Below, piece after piece: positions 1 to 8,928 of a stretch of 64,000 nucleotides of DNA. The position numbers were made by a program, and so were the translations under genes. The DNA comes from Acinetobacter sp. SAAs474 (GTDB lineage Bacteria; Pseudomonadota; Gammaproteobacteria; Pseudomonadales; Moraxellaceae), in contig NZ_CP127915.1 in NCBI RefSeq assembly GCF_032823475.1, positions 2,232,001 through 2,296,000 of the forward strand, in the 5' to 3' direction. The notes below the pieces were generated by a model. That model saw nothing but the letters and a program-made list of their open reading frames with translations. It was not told the DNA's origin and searched no databases. Position 1 is the first letter of the stretch; the number at the start of each line of letters is the position of its first letter.

Positions 1-204
1 CAACAGACAATTAAGAATATCGATTTGGATTTTACCATGATATCTGAACAGTATACATTGGAAGTCTTATTTACTTTATATTCGAATTTACAACAATCAA
101 AACAAATGTTGCAGCAAAATGTACAAAGTAATTTGATCTTAGATCAGCTTTGTATTCAATTAATGAATATTAATAATGAGGGGAGAAATGCTGATAAATA
201 CTGA
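1..204 (+). CDS. holB: DNA polymerase III subunit delta' (C-terminal end only)
   Basis: An open frame enters at base 1 and stops at TGA 202-204, giving the last 67 residues of a protein. Delta' is part of the clamp loader that places the beta clamp on DNA. The visible tail is helical and Gln/Leu-rich (LEVLFTLYSNLQQSKQ), as expected for the delta' collar domain, but has no diagnostic motif. The call rests mainly on order: holB directly before pilZ and tatD is the common arrangement in Pseudomonas and Acinetobacter. It overlaps the pilZ start by 17 bases, which suggests co-translation. The 5' part lies outside the window. Confidence 0.65.
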   Translation, partial: QQTIKNIDLDFTMISEQYTLEVLFTLYSNLQQSKQMLQQNVQSNLILDQLCIQLMNINNEGRNADKY

Positions 205-526
205 AGTTATTCATGTTGATATTCCGAATAAAGAAAAACTCTACCAAAGTTATATGCCATTTGTACAAGGTGGTGGCCTATTTATTTCTTCTCAACTTTC
301 GATAGCTATGGGAGCAGATATTTCACTCTCGATTCATTTGCCTGAACAGTCTCAGCCAATTTTACTGAATGCTAAAGTGATTTGGCTAACTCAAAAACAA
401 AATGGATTAAAACCACAAGGATTTGCAGTTCAACTGATCGGTGAAATGGGACTTTATTGCCATACTGAAGTAGAAAAATTACTAAAGGACTTTAAAGCAT
501 ATACCCAGACTAGTTACACTATGTAA
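188..526 (+). CDS. pilZ: Type IV pilus assembly protein PilZ
   Basis: A PilZ-domain protein of 112 residues. PilZ of this class acts in the cytoplasm with FimX and PilB to support type IV pilus extension; it is usually unable to bind c-di-GMP. The fold is recognisable from the strand pattern around GGGLFIS and the later GFAVQLIG. The RxxxR and DxSxxG c-di-GMP motifs of canonical PilZ domains are not evident, as in other pilus PilZ proteins. An ATG lies at 176, but a strong AGGGGAGA just before the ATG at 188 favours the later start. The gene sits between holB and tatD. Confidence 0.85.
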   Translation: MLINTEVIHVDIPNKEKLYQSYMPFVQGGGLFISSQLSIAMGADISLSIHLPEQSQPILLNAKVIWLTQKQNGLKPQGFAVQLIGEMGLYCHTEVEKLLKDFKAYTQTSYTM

Positions 527-553
527 TCACCATGACAAGATTAGGAAAGTTTA

Positions 554-1327
554 GTGTTTGTAGATACGCATTGTCATTTAACCATGTTAGATTTGACGCC
601 TTATCATGGCAGTTTAGATTTGGCACTTGCTCAGGCGCGAGAGGCGGGTGTTTCGAAATTTATGGGTATTTCGGTCGGACTAGATGATCATATTGAGTTA
701 TCTCAAATTGCTGCACGCCATGATGATGTCGGTTATACGGTTGGTGTGCACCCATGTGAAGATCCAGCAGTCATGGCGAGTGCGACCATTGAGCGTTTGG
801 TTGAGTTGGCTGGAGAGGATAAGGTTTGGGCACTAGGTGAAACCGGTTTAGATTATTTTCATAGTACGGCGTTTATTGCGGAGCAAAAAGCGTGTTTTAC
901 TCGCCATATTCATGCATCACAAATACTGAAAAAACCTGTTGTTGTGCATACACGCGCTGCAAAATACGATACGATTGATATTATTCGCGCAGAAAAATCG
1001 ACACATGGAATTTTGCATTGTTTTACTGAAGATTGGCAAACAGCAAAAGCGGTATTAGATTGCGGTTACTATGTTTCATTTTCTGGTATAGTTTCATTTA
1101 AAAATGCACAGGATTTAAGAGAAGTTGCTAAACAAGTGCCATTAGATCGCGTATTGATTGAAACAGATAGTCCATATTTAGCACCTGTTCCTTATCGAGG
1201 TAAATCGAATGAACCTAAATATGTGCCGTATGTGGCAAAAGCGTTAAGTGATGTATATGATAAATCGCTTGAAGAAATAGCTTTCATTACGATGCAAAAC
1301 TTTGAAAATCTACTTCTGCAAAAATGA
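554..1327 (+). CDS. tatD: TatD-family metal-dependent hydrolase
   Basis: A 257-residue TIM-barrel amidohydrolase of the TatD/YcfH family, proposed to be Mg-dependent 3'-5' exonucleases. The N-terminal metal motif DTHCHL is at residues 4-9, ALGETGLDY carries the metal-bridging Glu (about residue 95), VVVHTRAA and GILHCFT carry later His ligands, and LIETDSPYLAPVPYRGKSNEP is the C-terminal family signature. Length is normal. The start is a GTG at 554 preceded by AGGAAAG. It follows pilZ by 27 bases and is probably in the same transcript as holB and pilZ. The exact substrate cannot be read from sequence. Confidence 0.9.
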   Translation: MFVDTHCHLTMLDLTPYHGSLDLALAQAREAGVSKFMGISVGLDDHIELSQIAARHDDVGYTVGVHPCEDPAVMASATIERLVELAGEDKVWALGETGLDYFHSTAFIAEQKACFTRHIHASQILKKPVVVHTRAAKYDTIDIIRAEKSTHGILHCFTEDWQTAKAVLDCGYYVSFSGIVSFKNAQDLREVAKQVPLDRVLIETDSPYLAPVPYRGKSNEPKYVPYVAKALSDVYDKSLEEIAFITMQNFENLLLQK

Positions 1328-1367
1328 AAATTAGATTATTACGATATGAAATAAGAGAGTTTATAGG

Positions 1368-1988
1368 GTGAAGATGGATCGTCAGGCTCAATTTAGAGCA
1401 AGAGAAACCTTAATTTTTCAAGTGGCTGAACAATTACTGCTTGAAAATGGTGAGTCAGGTATGACTCTCGATACTTTAGCTGCTGAATTAGACTTGGCGA
1501 AAGGAACACTGTATAAACACTTTCAGAGTAAAGATGAGCTGTATATTCTGCTGATTATACGTAATGAAAAAATGTTACTTGAAATGATTCAGGATAAAGA
1601 TAAGGGTTTTCCTGAACATTTGGCTTTTTTTATGTTACATCATTTACATCATCCAGAACGTACGGTACTTTTTCATCAAATTGAAGAGCGTTTATCGATT
1701 ACAGGTGTGGGATTAAATCATTTATTTTATGAGTTGTATCAAATTCGTAAACAAAGACTGCGTATAATCGTACATATGACGGAACTGTATTTGGCTGAGA
1801 TACAGAGCTTAATGAGTGTTAGAGATTATTTGGCCTCTATTTGGTCGTTAACTTACGGCGCTGCAGCAATATTAAACTCGAGTTTTTATCAGCGTTATTT
1901 AGGTTCGCGTGATACTTTAAGAATCGCGTATATTGATCAAATTCTTGCCTTACCTTTGCAGTTTAAAGCTTTTGACCCTGTAATCTAG
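1368..1988 (+). CDS. TetR/AcrR-family transcriptional regulator
   Basis: A 206-residue one-domain regulator. Residues about 10-55 form the TetR helix-turn-helix: ETLIFQVAEQLLLENG, then MTLDTLAAELDLAKGTLYKHF, with the typical TLYKHFxSKDELY end. The C-terminal ligand domain is not diagnostic. It lies 40 bases after tatD and 10 bases before gspH in the same direction, so it may be cotranscribed with either. A GTG at 1368 and an ATG at 1374 are both possible starts. Its target and ligand are unknown; regulation of the adjacent secretion genes is only a guess from position. Confidence 0.85.
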   Translation: MKMDRQAQFRARETLIFQVAEQLLLENGESGMTLDTLAAELDLAKGTLYKHFQSKDELYILLIIRNEKMLLEMIQDKDKGFPEHLAFFMLHHLHHPERTVLFHQIEERLSITGVGLNHLFYELYQIRKQRLRIIVHMTELYLAEIQSLMSVRDYLASIWSLTYGAAAILNSSFYQRYLGSRDTLRIAYIDQILALPLQFKAFDPVI

Positions 1989-1998
1989 AGATATTTAT

Positions 1999-2541
1999 AT
2001 GATGCCATCATCAATACGCGGATTTACCTTGGTTGAATTGATGGTGGTTATTGTTATTGTTGCGATGTTAGCATCATTGATCTTGTTGAGTAACACACGT
2101 GTCGATGAACGAAAAGCGATGCAAGCACGTGAAGTACTGTTACTTGATATACAGCGCCTTACACAAGAATCTCAAGATCAATCTAAAGTTTTGGCACTGG
2201 CCATTCAACAAAGCCAAAATCATGATCAGTATCATATTGTTGAATATCAGCCATTGGCTAAGCAGCAACAAGCTGTATTACTGAATTCAGCATCCGATTG
2301 GGTACCGTATTCATCATTTAAAACGCGTGAATTGCCGGATGGTGTTTCATTACGTGTTTATCCTCAAGAGGAGGAGATGCAGTCTCGTAATCGGATGACA
2401 TCAGTTGACTCAACTGTGCCCGCATTAGTCTGGTGGGGTAACGGTGAGATTAAACCCGTGACGATTCAATTCTTTTATCAACAAAAACCGATTGGCGCTG
2501 AAATCAAGATTGATTATCTCGGTCATATGAATGAAAGCTAA
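1999..2541 (+). CDS. gspH: Type II secretion minor pseudopilin GspH
   Basis: A 180-residue prepilin-like protein. The N-terminus has a short leader ending in G, then FTLVELMV with the conserved Glu at +5 of the mature protein, followed by a hydrophobic helix (residues about 10-32). The prepilin peptidase cuts at G/F and methylates the Phe. GspH is part of the minor pseudopilins H-I-J-K at the tip of the periplasmic type II secretion pseudopilus. The identity as H rather than G rests on order before gspI-J-K and on the weak match of the rest of the protein. Start may be ATG 1999 or 2002. Confidence 0.8.
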   Translation: MMPSSIRGFTLVELMVVIVIVAMLASLILLSNTRVDERKAMQAREVLLLDIQRLTQESQDQSKVLALAIQQSQNHDQYHIVEYQPLAKQQQAVLLNSASDWVPYSSFKTRELPDGVSLRVYPQEEEMQSRNRMTSVDSTVPALVWWGNGEIKPVTIQFFYQQKPIGAEIKIDYLGHMNES

Positions 2542-2633
2542 ACAGTTTATCTTGTTTTAATCAAGCTGGCTTGATATCGAGTGATATTAGCTGATAGAGA
2601 TTAAAATTTGCGTGAATTGTTTGGGTATCATCA

Positions 2634-3017
2634 ATGACAGAAAAAGGGTTTACATTACTAGAGGTGATGGTTGCCTTAGCAATTTTTGCTATAGCAGCTT
2701 TAGTATTAACTCAAGTTTCAATGCAGTATAGTCAAACCATTTATAATGCCGAACTTAAAACCAAGGCACAGTTTGTGGCAATGAATGAACAAGCTGTGAT
2801 GAAGATTAAGCGGGAATGGTTGACTGGAACACAATCAACTCAGACGACTCAACAAGGCGTGCTTTGGCAGATTGATAAAAAAAGTCAGTCGACCATCAGT
2901 CCTCATATACAACGGATTGATCTACAGGTCAGTGTATTAGATTCGCAGACAAAACAAGTACTAAGTGTGATCACCAATTTAGTGTTTTTTAACCATAAGG
3001 TTGAAAGCAATGAATAA
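2634..3017 (+). CDS. gspI: Type II secretion minor pseudopilin GspI
   Basis: A 127-residue pseudopilin with leader MTEKG, cleavage before FTLLEVMVALAIF, and a hydrophobic N-terminal helix. The length and the weak C-terminal domain match GspI, which with GspJ and GspK forms the tip complex that starts pseudopilus assembly. A 92-base gap separates it from gspH. Its stop (3015-3017) overlaps the gspJ start at 3010, so translation of the two is coupled. Confidence 0.85.
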   Translation: MTEKGFTLLEVMVALAIFAIAALVLTQVSMQYSQTIYNAELKTKAQFVAMNEQAVMKIKREWLTGTQSTQTTQQGVLWQIDKKSQSTISPHIQRIDLQVSVLDSQTKQVLSVITNLVFFNHKVESNE

Positions 3018-3621
3018 GACTGCTGCTGGTTTTACGTTGGTTGAGCTTTTGGTTGCAATCGCTATTTTTGCCATTTTAGCTGCAATGGGGTGGCAGGTTT
3101 TCGAGCATATTTCTTATGTAAAAGCACGTAATACATTACGTGAAAAAAACTTGATACAATTGCAGCAAACCTATCAAATCTTTCTCAAAGATAGTATACA
3201 GATCGCTCCTATAGTGGCGAATCAGTCATCTGAATTACAACCAGCATTATTATTACAAGATCAAAAAATTGCCTTAACCAAGGCAGGAGTAACAGATCCT
3301 TTGGCACAAGCAAAACCTGTTTTTGAGCGTATTGAATATCGCTATCAACCCGAGCATAAACATGTTGTGCGATCGCGTTATGCCTATTTAAATATCATGG
3401 GAGAACAAGCCATACAAAGTAGTATTGTTCTAAAGAATATTGATGCATTTAAAGTCACTGTACTTAATCCGAATGAAATGGATACTTGGCCAGATGGAGC
3501 AGTCACGTCACTTAATCAAACACGTTTACCATCAGGAATCAAGGTTGTTTTTACGCAAAATGGTATTGGTTATGAATGGGTGTTTGCAGTGATGAATGCG
3601 TCATCTGGGCGCAATAATTAG
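3010..3621 (+). CDS. gspJ: Type II secretion minor pseudopilin GspJ
   Basis: A 203-residue pseudopilin. The leader MNKTAAG is followed by FTLVELLVAIAIFAILAAMG, a classic prepilin N-terminus with Glu5. The long globular C-terminal domain, with RLPSGIKVVF near the end, fits GspJ. An in-frame TTG lies at 3001, but the ATG at 3010 gives a normal leader and an 8-base overlap with gspI. It is the third gene of the H-I-J-K set; a 56-base gap separates it from gspK. Confidence 0.87.
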   Translation: MNKTAAGFTLVELLVAIAIFAILAAMGWQVFEHISYVKARNTLREKNLIQLQQTYQIFLKDSIQIAPIVANQSSELQPALLLQDQKIALTKAGVTDPLAQAKPVFERIEYRYQPEHKHVVRSRYAYLNIMGEQAIQSSIVLKNIDAFKVTVLNPNEMDTWPDGAVTSLNQTRLPSGIKVVFTQNGIGYEWVFAVMNASSGRNN

Positions 3622-3677
3622 TCTGTAATATAGTGGCTTAAGATCATATGGATTGATTAATTTTTTGAGCAATAATA

Positions 3678-4649
3678 ATGGCTAGCAAGTGTCAAGGCAT
3701 TGCATTATTGACCGTTTTGCTTATGGTGGCATTGGCCAGTATTGCTGCTGCTACTTTGCTCAAGCGTCAAGTTAATAGTATGCAAGCGGTAAATTACTTA
3801 CAACAACAAAATCAAGCATTATTGTATGCAATGAGTGCAGAAAATTTTTTACAGGCATTGCTACTCAATGATATGGAAAATAGTGCAGATGTTGATCATC
3901 AACATGAAATATGGGCCAAGCCGATGCCTGTATTTCCGATTGAGAATGGTTATATTCAAGGTGTTTTAGAAGATCAGTCCGGTCGTTTTAATTTAAATTG
4001 TTTATTAGATGCTCAGGGGCAGGTCAATCAAGCCGCTAAAATCTGGTTTGAACAGTTATTGACTCGCGTTGGTCTTCCAGCAGAATTATCTCAGGCAGTC
4101 ATTGATTGGCAGGATTCAGATGATCAAGTCATGGGGGCTATGGGTGCAGAATCGGCATATTATCAGGGTCTACCTCAGCATTATTTACCTGCAAATCATT
4201 ATTTTTATAGTATAGAGGAGTTAAAGCAAGTTCGTGGTTTTGAAGGTGATAAATTTAATTTAATTGCACCTTATGTGGCAGCCAATCCAAATATTGCAAG
4301 TCGAGTAAATATTAATATGGCTACTGCAGTTGTACTGGCAAGTTTGAGTGATTCATTGGATCTGGTGATGATTCAAAATGAACTTGATCAACGTAAGCAG
4401 AATTTACAGTATTTTAAAAATGTTAATGAACTTTGGGCGTTAAAGAGTTTTTCTGCGATGGATAATCGACTTAAACAGCAATTTATTGGCCTATTAACAG
4501 TGCAGTCAGATTACTTTCAAGCCCGTATAGAAGTTACTTTAGCCAATACAACGCGACAATGGACAAGTTATTTGGTTAAAAAAAATCATCATATTGATGT
4601 TGCTTATCGAAGTTTAACGCCATTTAATACAATTAGCTCTAACAAATAA
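3678..4649 (+). CDS. gspK: Type II secretion minor pseudopilin GspK
   Basis: A 323-residue protein with the GspK pattern: a leader ending MASKCQG, then IALLTVLLMVALASI, lacking the usual Glu5 as GspK proteins do. The motif QSGRFNLN (about residue 100) and the SAM-like helical insertion with IDWQD (about 155) are family features, as is the late RVNINMATAVVLASL. GspK caps the pseudopilus tip and contacts cargo. With gspH, gspI and gspJ it makes a complete tip module; the rest of the secretion system is not in this window, which is normal for scattered gsp genes in Acinetobacter. Confidence 0.9.
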   Translation: MASKCQGIALLTVLLMVALASIAAATLLKRQVNSMQAVNYLQQQNQALLYAMSAENFLQALLLNDMENSADVDHQHEIWAKPMPVFPIENGYIQGVLEDQSGRFNLNCLLDAQGQVNQAAKIWFEQLLTRVGLPAELSQAVIDWQDSDDQVMGAMGAESAYYQGLPQHYLPANHYFYSIEELKQVRGFEGDKFNLIAPYVAANPNIASRVNINMATAVVLASLSDSLDLVMIQNELDQRKQNLQYFKNVNELWALKSFSAMDNRLKQQFIGLLTVQSDYFQARIEVTLANTTRQWTSYLVKKNHHIDVAYRSLTPFNTISSNK

Positions 4650-4781
4650 GCGAATAAAAAGATATACTTAGCCTTGATGTGTTTATCCTATTAATGTGAG
4701 CAATAAAATTAATGTGCGCATTTTGGGTTTTGCTTTATAATTGAGCTTAATATTAAAAATAATGGATTTCATTACGGCCAT

Positions 4782-5378
4782 ATGATCATTCGTAAGTTAT
4801 TTAAATTTGAAAATGCGCATATTGTACGCAATTGTAGCTCTGATCGTTGCAAACGATCTATACATGGTCATAGCTATAAAGTTGAGTTGCTGCTGAAAGC
4901 ATCTAAGTTGGACCATGGTCAAATGGTGTATGACTTCGGTTTGCTCAAAGGTGTTGTTAAAGATTTATTTGACGCTTTTGATCATGCAATTTGTTTCTGG
5001 CAACATGATGATGTGGATTATATACGCGCATGTAAAAAATTTAGTGCACGCTGGATTTCTTTACCTGTTTCACCTTCAGCAGAGCAGTTTTCACGTATTT
5101 TCTTTTATCTTGCTCAGCAAGTATTAAAATCGACTGAAACTCAAAATGGTGAAGGGGATGTGGAAGTTTATTCGGTGATCGTGCATGAAACAGATACTGG
5201 TTATGCCCAAAGCTTTCTAGATGATATTGAGAATGATCAAATGGGAGCTTTGTCTCTGAATGACATTATTTTTTCAGAACAAGTCCAAGCAGAATGGGCT
5301 GATCATGAAATGTATGAAAAGTTAAAAAATGGCTTTAAATTTCAAAATCCAACTGTAGATTTACAAGTTAAAATTTAA
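4782..5378 (+). CDS. queD: 6-carboxytetrahydropterin synthase (QueD) family protein
   Basis: A 198-residue member of the 6-pyruvoyl-tetrahydropterin synthase fold. QueD converts dihydroneopterin triphosphate to 6-carboxytetrahydropterin in queuosine synthesis. Zinc ligands are seen as ENAHIV (His13) and IHGHSY (His29, His31); a Cys lies a few residues before this pair at the catalytic position; FDHAICF supplies the Asp-His pair and VHETDTGYA the late Glu. The protein is about 70 residues longer than the usual 120-130, with an insertion and a C-terminal extension, so a side activity in the family is possible. It stands alone, 132 bases after gspK and 39 bases before ung. Confidence 0.8.
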   Translation: MIIRKLFKFENAHIVRNCSSDRCKRSIHGHSYKVELLLKASKLDHGQMVYDFGLLKGVVKDLFDAFDHAICFWQHDDVDYIRACKKFSARWISLPVSPSAEQFSRIFFYLAQQVLKSTETQNGEGDVEVYSVIVHETDTGYAQSFLDDIENDQMGALSLNDIIFSEQVQAEWADHEMYEKLKNGFKFQNPTVDLQVKI

Positions 5379-5417
5379 CTACATGATATGAGTTGTAAAG
5401 GAATTAGGAATACAGGT

Positions 5418-6131
5418 ATGTCTTTGACTGATCAGCAACTTGCTAAATTAGAAAAAGTGCAATTAGAGGCAAGTTGGAAATATGGCTTAAGTGATTTTTT
5501 ATTAAGTCAAAAAATGGATGAGTTAAAGGAATTTTTAATTCAAGAAAAAAAAGCAGATAAAGTCATTTATCCGCCTAGTTCACTTATCTTTAATGCATTT
5601 AACCTAACTCCGCTTGCGAATGTAAAAGTTGTCATTTTGGGACAAGACCCTTATCATGGCGCCAATCAAGCACATGGCTTAAGTTTTTCTGTGCAAAAAG
5701 GAATTGCTTTGCCACCATCGTTACGTAATATTTTTCATGAATTAAATACTGACCTTGGTGTGACTATTTCTACACATGGTGATTTAACACATTGGGCGCA
5801 ACAGGGTGTGCTGTTATTGAATAGTGTTCTGACTGTGGAAGCAGGACAACCAACTTCACACCAAAAACGTGGTTGGGAAGACTTTACAAATCATGTGATT
5901 GATGTATTAAATGATCAACGTGAAAACATTGTGTTTATTTTATGGGGTGCATATGCACAACGTAAGGGACAACGGATAGATCAAAATAAACATCTGGTAT
6001 TAAAAGCAGCGCATCCATCGCCGTTGGCTGCAAATCGTGGTGGTTTTTTTGGTTGTAAAGTTTTCTCAAAAACAAATAATTATCTTAAACAACATGGCAT
6101 TGAGCCGATTAATTGGCAGCTGGACGCATGA
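5418..6131 (+). CDS. ung: Uracil-DNA glycosylase
   Basis: A family 1 uracil-DNA glycosylase of 237 residues that removes uracil from DNA to start base excision repair. The water-activating motif GQDPYHG and the following HGLSFSV are intact, as is the minor-groove loop [15 protein letters not shown] near the C-terminus. An upstream in-frame ATG at 5388 would add ten residues unlike the family; AGGAAT before 5418 supports the later start. Its stop overlaps the next gene's ATG (ATGA at 6128), so the two are translationally coupled. Confidence 0.95.
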   Translation: MSLTDQQLAKLEKVQLEASWKYGLSDFLLSQKMDELKEFLIQEKKADKVIYPPSSLIFNAFNLTPLANVKVVILGQDPYHGANQAHGLSFSVQKGIALPPSLRNIFHELNTDLGVTISTHGDLTHWAQQGVLLLNSVLTVEAGQPTSHQKRGWEDFTNHVIDVLNDQRENIVFILWGAYAQRKGQRIDQNKHLVLKAAHPSPLAANRGGFFGCKVFSKTNNYLKQHGIEPINWQLDA

Positions 6132-7252
6132 CATATTCTCCCGTTTCTCAAAATTATCATCCGGATTTAATTGTTGAAGAGGCTCAAAATGGTTGGCGTA
6201 TTGTACGTCTAAACCGTCCTAAGTCTTTACATGCACTCGATGAATCTATTGTTTCTGCATTATTGGAAATTTTTCAAAATTTCCATAATGACACTACGGT
6301 TAAAGCGATTTGGCTAGATTCAACTACGCCAAAAGCTTTTTGTGCTGGTGGTGATGTACGTAAACTTCGTCAACTGGTGATTAATGATGAGGTTGATACT
6401 GCAAATGAGTTTTTTAAACAAGAGTATGCATTAGATTTATTACTTCATAATTATGCTAAACCTGTAGTTGTCTGGGGTGAAGGTTATGTGATGGGTGGAG
6501 GCTTAGGATTGTTTATGGCCGCACCTTTTAGGTTGGTCACGCCTTATTCTCGTTTGGCAATGCCTGAAATCAATATTGGTTTATATCCTGATGTTGGTGC
6601 AACCCGGTTCTTGGCGGATCGTGGCGCAATCGGTTTGTTTACAGGGCTTACTGGCTCGATTATGACTGCTGCTGGTGCGTATGGTATTGGCTGGGCGACC
6701 CATATTTGTGATGTCTCACGAGATATCGTACTCGAAAAGGTGATTGGTATTGACTGGGATCACTATCCTGCAGGAGATTTTAGAGCTTTAGATGATACTT
6801 TAAATAGTTTACATCGTCCCGTTGGCCCTGGCCCATTACAAAATTCTCTCGATACCATTCATAGTGTTTGTCGTGGTATTCATTTTGAACATGATTATGA
6901 ATCAATTATTGGTTTGGGTGATGCACGAAGTGATTGGTTGCGTCAGGCCAGTGAGAATTTACAAAAGGGTGCACCTACCACAGCAGCGCTGACTTGGTTA
7001 TTATGGCAGTGGGGGAAACAAGTTCATTCTTGGAATGAAGTTTTTGAGCTTGAAACACAAATTTCTGATTGGAAAATACGTCATCCAGATTTTGTTGAAG
7101 GTGTTCGCGCACGTTTGGTTGATAAAGATCTTTCTCCTGAATGGTATGTAGGAAAAAGTTATACGTTAAAAGATATTTTAGCGGATTATCCTCCAGTAAC
7201 GACGATTGCCAGTTGGAATGCCTTATTAAAGCATTATGGTGTTATTGCTTAA
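6128..7252 (+). CDS. Enoyl-CoA hydratase/isomerase family protein, likely 3-hydroxyisobutyryl-CoA hydrolase type
   Basis: A 374-residue crotonase-fold enzyme. The oxyanion-hole motifs [11 protein letters not shown] and [12 protein letters not shown] and the acidic pair in [17 protein letters not shown] are visible, the last being typical of the long 3-hydroxyisobutyryl-CoA hydrolase branch (ECH_2). That enzyme frees 3-hydroxyisobutyrate in valine breakdown. Length fits this branch rather than the 260-residue hydratases. No other valine genes are adjacent. The ATG at 6128 overlaps the ung stop, and tadA starts three bases after its own stop, so the three genes look like one transcript. Confidence 0.8.
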   Translation: MTYSPVSQNYHPDLIVEEAQNGWRIVRLNRPKSLHALDESIVSALLEIFQNFHNDTTVKAIWLDSTTPKAFCAGGDVRKLRQLVINDEVDTANEFFKQEYALDLLLHNYAKPVVVWGEGYVMGGGLGLFMAAPFRLVTPYSRLAMPEINIGLYPDVGATRFLADRGAIGLFTGLTGSIMTAAGAYGIGWATHICDVSRDIVLEKVIGIDWDHYPAGDFRALDDTLNSLHRPVGPGPLQNSLDTIHSVCRGIHFEHDYESIIGLGDARSDWLRQASENLQKGAPTTAALTWLLWQWGKQVHSWNEVFELETQISDWKIRHPDFVEGVRARLVDKDLSPEWYVGKSYTLKDILADYPPVTTIASWNALLKHYGVIA

Positions 7253-7255
7253 TTT

Positions 7256-7765
7256 ATGTCAGTTATTTTGTATAGTGATGAATATTGGATGCAGTTTGCT
7301 TTTGAGCAGGCTGCATTAGCAGCTGCGCAAAACGAAATTCCAGTTGGGGCTGTTATTGTGAGTAATCAAACTATGATTGGTGCTGGTTTTAATCAGCCAA
7401 TCGCTTTGCATGATCCAACAGCACATGCAGAAATTCAGGCGATACGTGCTGCTTGTCAGACATTGAACAACTATCGATTACCTGATGATGCAACTTTATA
7501 TGTGACTTTAGAGCCTTGTACGATGTGTGTAGGTGCGCTCATTCATGCTCGGATTCATCGCGTTGTATTTGGGGCATTTGAGCCCAAAGCAGGTGCCTTA
7601 GTGAGTGCACGTCGTTTACTGGATTTGGGATATTATAATCATAAATTTGAATTTATCGCTGGATGTCTTGGTCAACAATGTTCTATTCAATTATCCGATT
7701 TTTTTAAAATGCGTCGTGAGCAGAAGCGCCAACAGAAAAAACAACAGCAGTTAAATGAATCTTGA
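7256..7765 (+). CDS. tadA: tRNA-specific adenosine deaminase
   Basis: A 169-residue deaminase that converts A34 of tRNA-Arg(ACG) to inosine, so that CGU, CGC and CGA codons can be read. The zinc and proton-shuttle motif TAHAEI and the second zinc motif EPCTMCVGALIHARI are complete. The C-terminus ends in a Lys/Gln-rich tail (RREQKRQQKKQQQ), common in this family. It starts three bases after the previous stop. Confidence 0.95.
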   Translation: MSVILYSDEYWMQFAFEQAALAAAQNEIPVGAVIVSNQTMIGAGFNQPIALHDPTAHAEIQAIRAACQTLNNYRLPDDATLYVTLEPCTMCVGALIHARIHRVVFGAFEPKAGALVSARRLLDLGYYNHKFEFIAGCLGQQCSIQLSDFFKMRREQKRQQKKQQQLNES

Positions 7766-8140
7766 TCTCTAGATCAGATAGGGATGAATGAACAATTAAA
7801 ATTGTTGTATTGATTTAGTAATTTATTGGATAGGCTATCTCATCTGTTAAAGGCTTGGGTTTATCGGTATATGAGATCGAATCACTATCGATGCATGACT
7901 TGATAACACTATAACACTTATATCAAGCGTGTTGTTTTCTAAAAAATTGTAATAAAATGCTTATAGAGATAATGATGTTGATATCATTTTTGGTATAGAT
8001 GTGTGAATTTAATGCAATGGGTAGAGGAAATCGGGTTGTTCTATACCATTGAATCGCGAATCTCTGTACTATTTGTGGTATGCGCTTTTGCAATTGGGCA
8101 TTGATTTTTTTTGCGCAGTTTTATCAATGATGGAAAGGTA
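7766..8140 (+). other. Gene-free stretch between tadA and cmk
   Basis: No coding region is seen. It holds a 6-2-6 palindrome TGATCTCTAGATCA at the tadA end, an inverted pair GGTATAG (7992-7998) and CTATACC (8041-8047), and an AT-rich segment near 7950-7975 that could hold a promoter for cmk and rpsA. None is proven. Confidence 0.4.
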
Positions 8141-8824
8141 ATGACGGTAAATATTATTACAATTGATGGTCCAAGTGGTTCTGGAAAAGGTACGTTAGCA
8201 GCTAAACTGGCTGCACACTATCATTATCACTTATTGGATTCCGGTGCGTTATATCGTTTATTGGGATTGTCCTTATATCATGTACATCTGTTGGATAAGT
8301 TGGAAAGCTCATTAGATCAATGTATTGAAATTGCTAAAAATTTAGATATTAAATTTATGACAGTGGATCATGTGGTTCAGACCTTTTTAAATGGCGAAAA
8401 TGTGACCACGGAAATACGCACTGAATATGTGGGTGAATTTGCTTCTAAGGTTGCTGCTATTCCTGCCTTGAGAGCTGCATTGTTGGAGCGTCAACATGCT
8501 TTTGCACAAGCGCCTGGCTTGGTCGCTGATGGGAGAGATATGGCGACATCTATTTTTCCGCATGCACAAGCCAAAATTTATTTGACAGCTTCTGCCCAAT
8601 CTAGAGCTGAGCGTCGTGTAAATCAGTTGCAGGCAATGGGGCTAGATGCTAAAATAAACGACATTTTAGCTAATATACAAGCTCGAGATAAACGAGACAT
8701 GGAGCGCACAGTCGCTCCGCTCAAGCCGGCAGATGATGCTTATATCATTGATAGTTCTGAACGATCAATTGATGAGGTATTTCAATTAATGACGGCTTAT
8801 ATTGACCAGCGATTAGCAGATTAA
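8141..8824 (+). CDS. cmk: Cytidylate kinase
   Basis: A 227-residue (d)CMP kinase that phosphorylates CMP and dCMP using ATP. The P-loop is [13 protein letters not shown] at the N-terminus; LDSGALYR and VADGRDMAT are the NMP-binding parts; [10 protein letters not shown] and ARDKRDMER contain the late Arg residues of the lid. The upstream TTG-started frame at 8111 adds ten foreign residues, and GGAAAGG just before ATG 8141 decides the start. cmk before rpsA is a widely conserved pair. Confidence 0.95.
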   Translation: MTVNIITIDGPSGSGKGTLAAKLAAHYHYHLLDSGALYRLLGLSLYHVHLLDKLESSLDQCIEIAKNLDIKFMTVDHVVQTFLNGENVTTEIRTEYVGEFASKVAAIPALRAALLERQHAFAQAPGLVADGRDMATSIFPHAQAKIYLTASAQSRAERRVNQLQAMGLDAKINDILANIQARDKRDMERTVAPLKPADDAYIIDSSERSIDEVFQLMTAYIDQRLAD

Positions 8825-8928
8825 ATTATTCAGCGAGAGTATAGCTTGATCAGTTTTTATGGACTATATGAACGCGTAACTAAACCGGCCTTGTCTGATC
8901 CAAGACCGCAGATTTTACTAGGTATATC

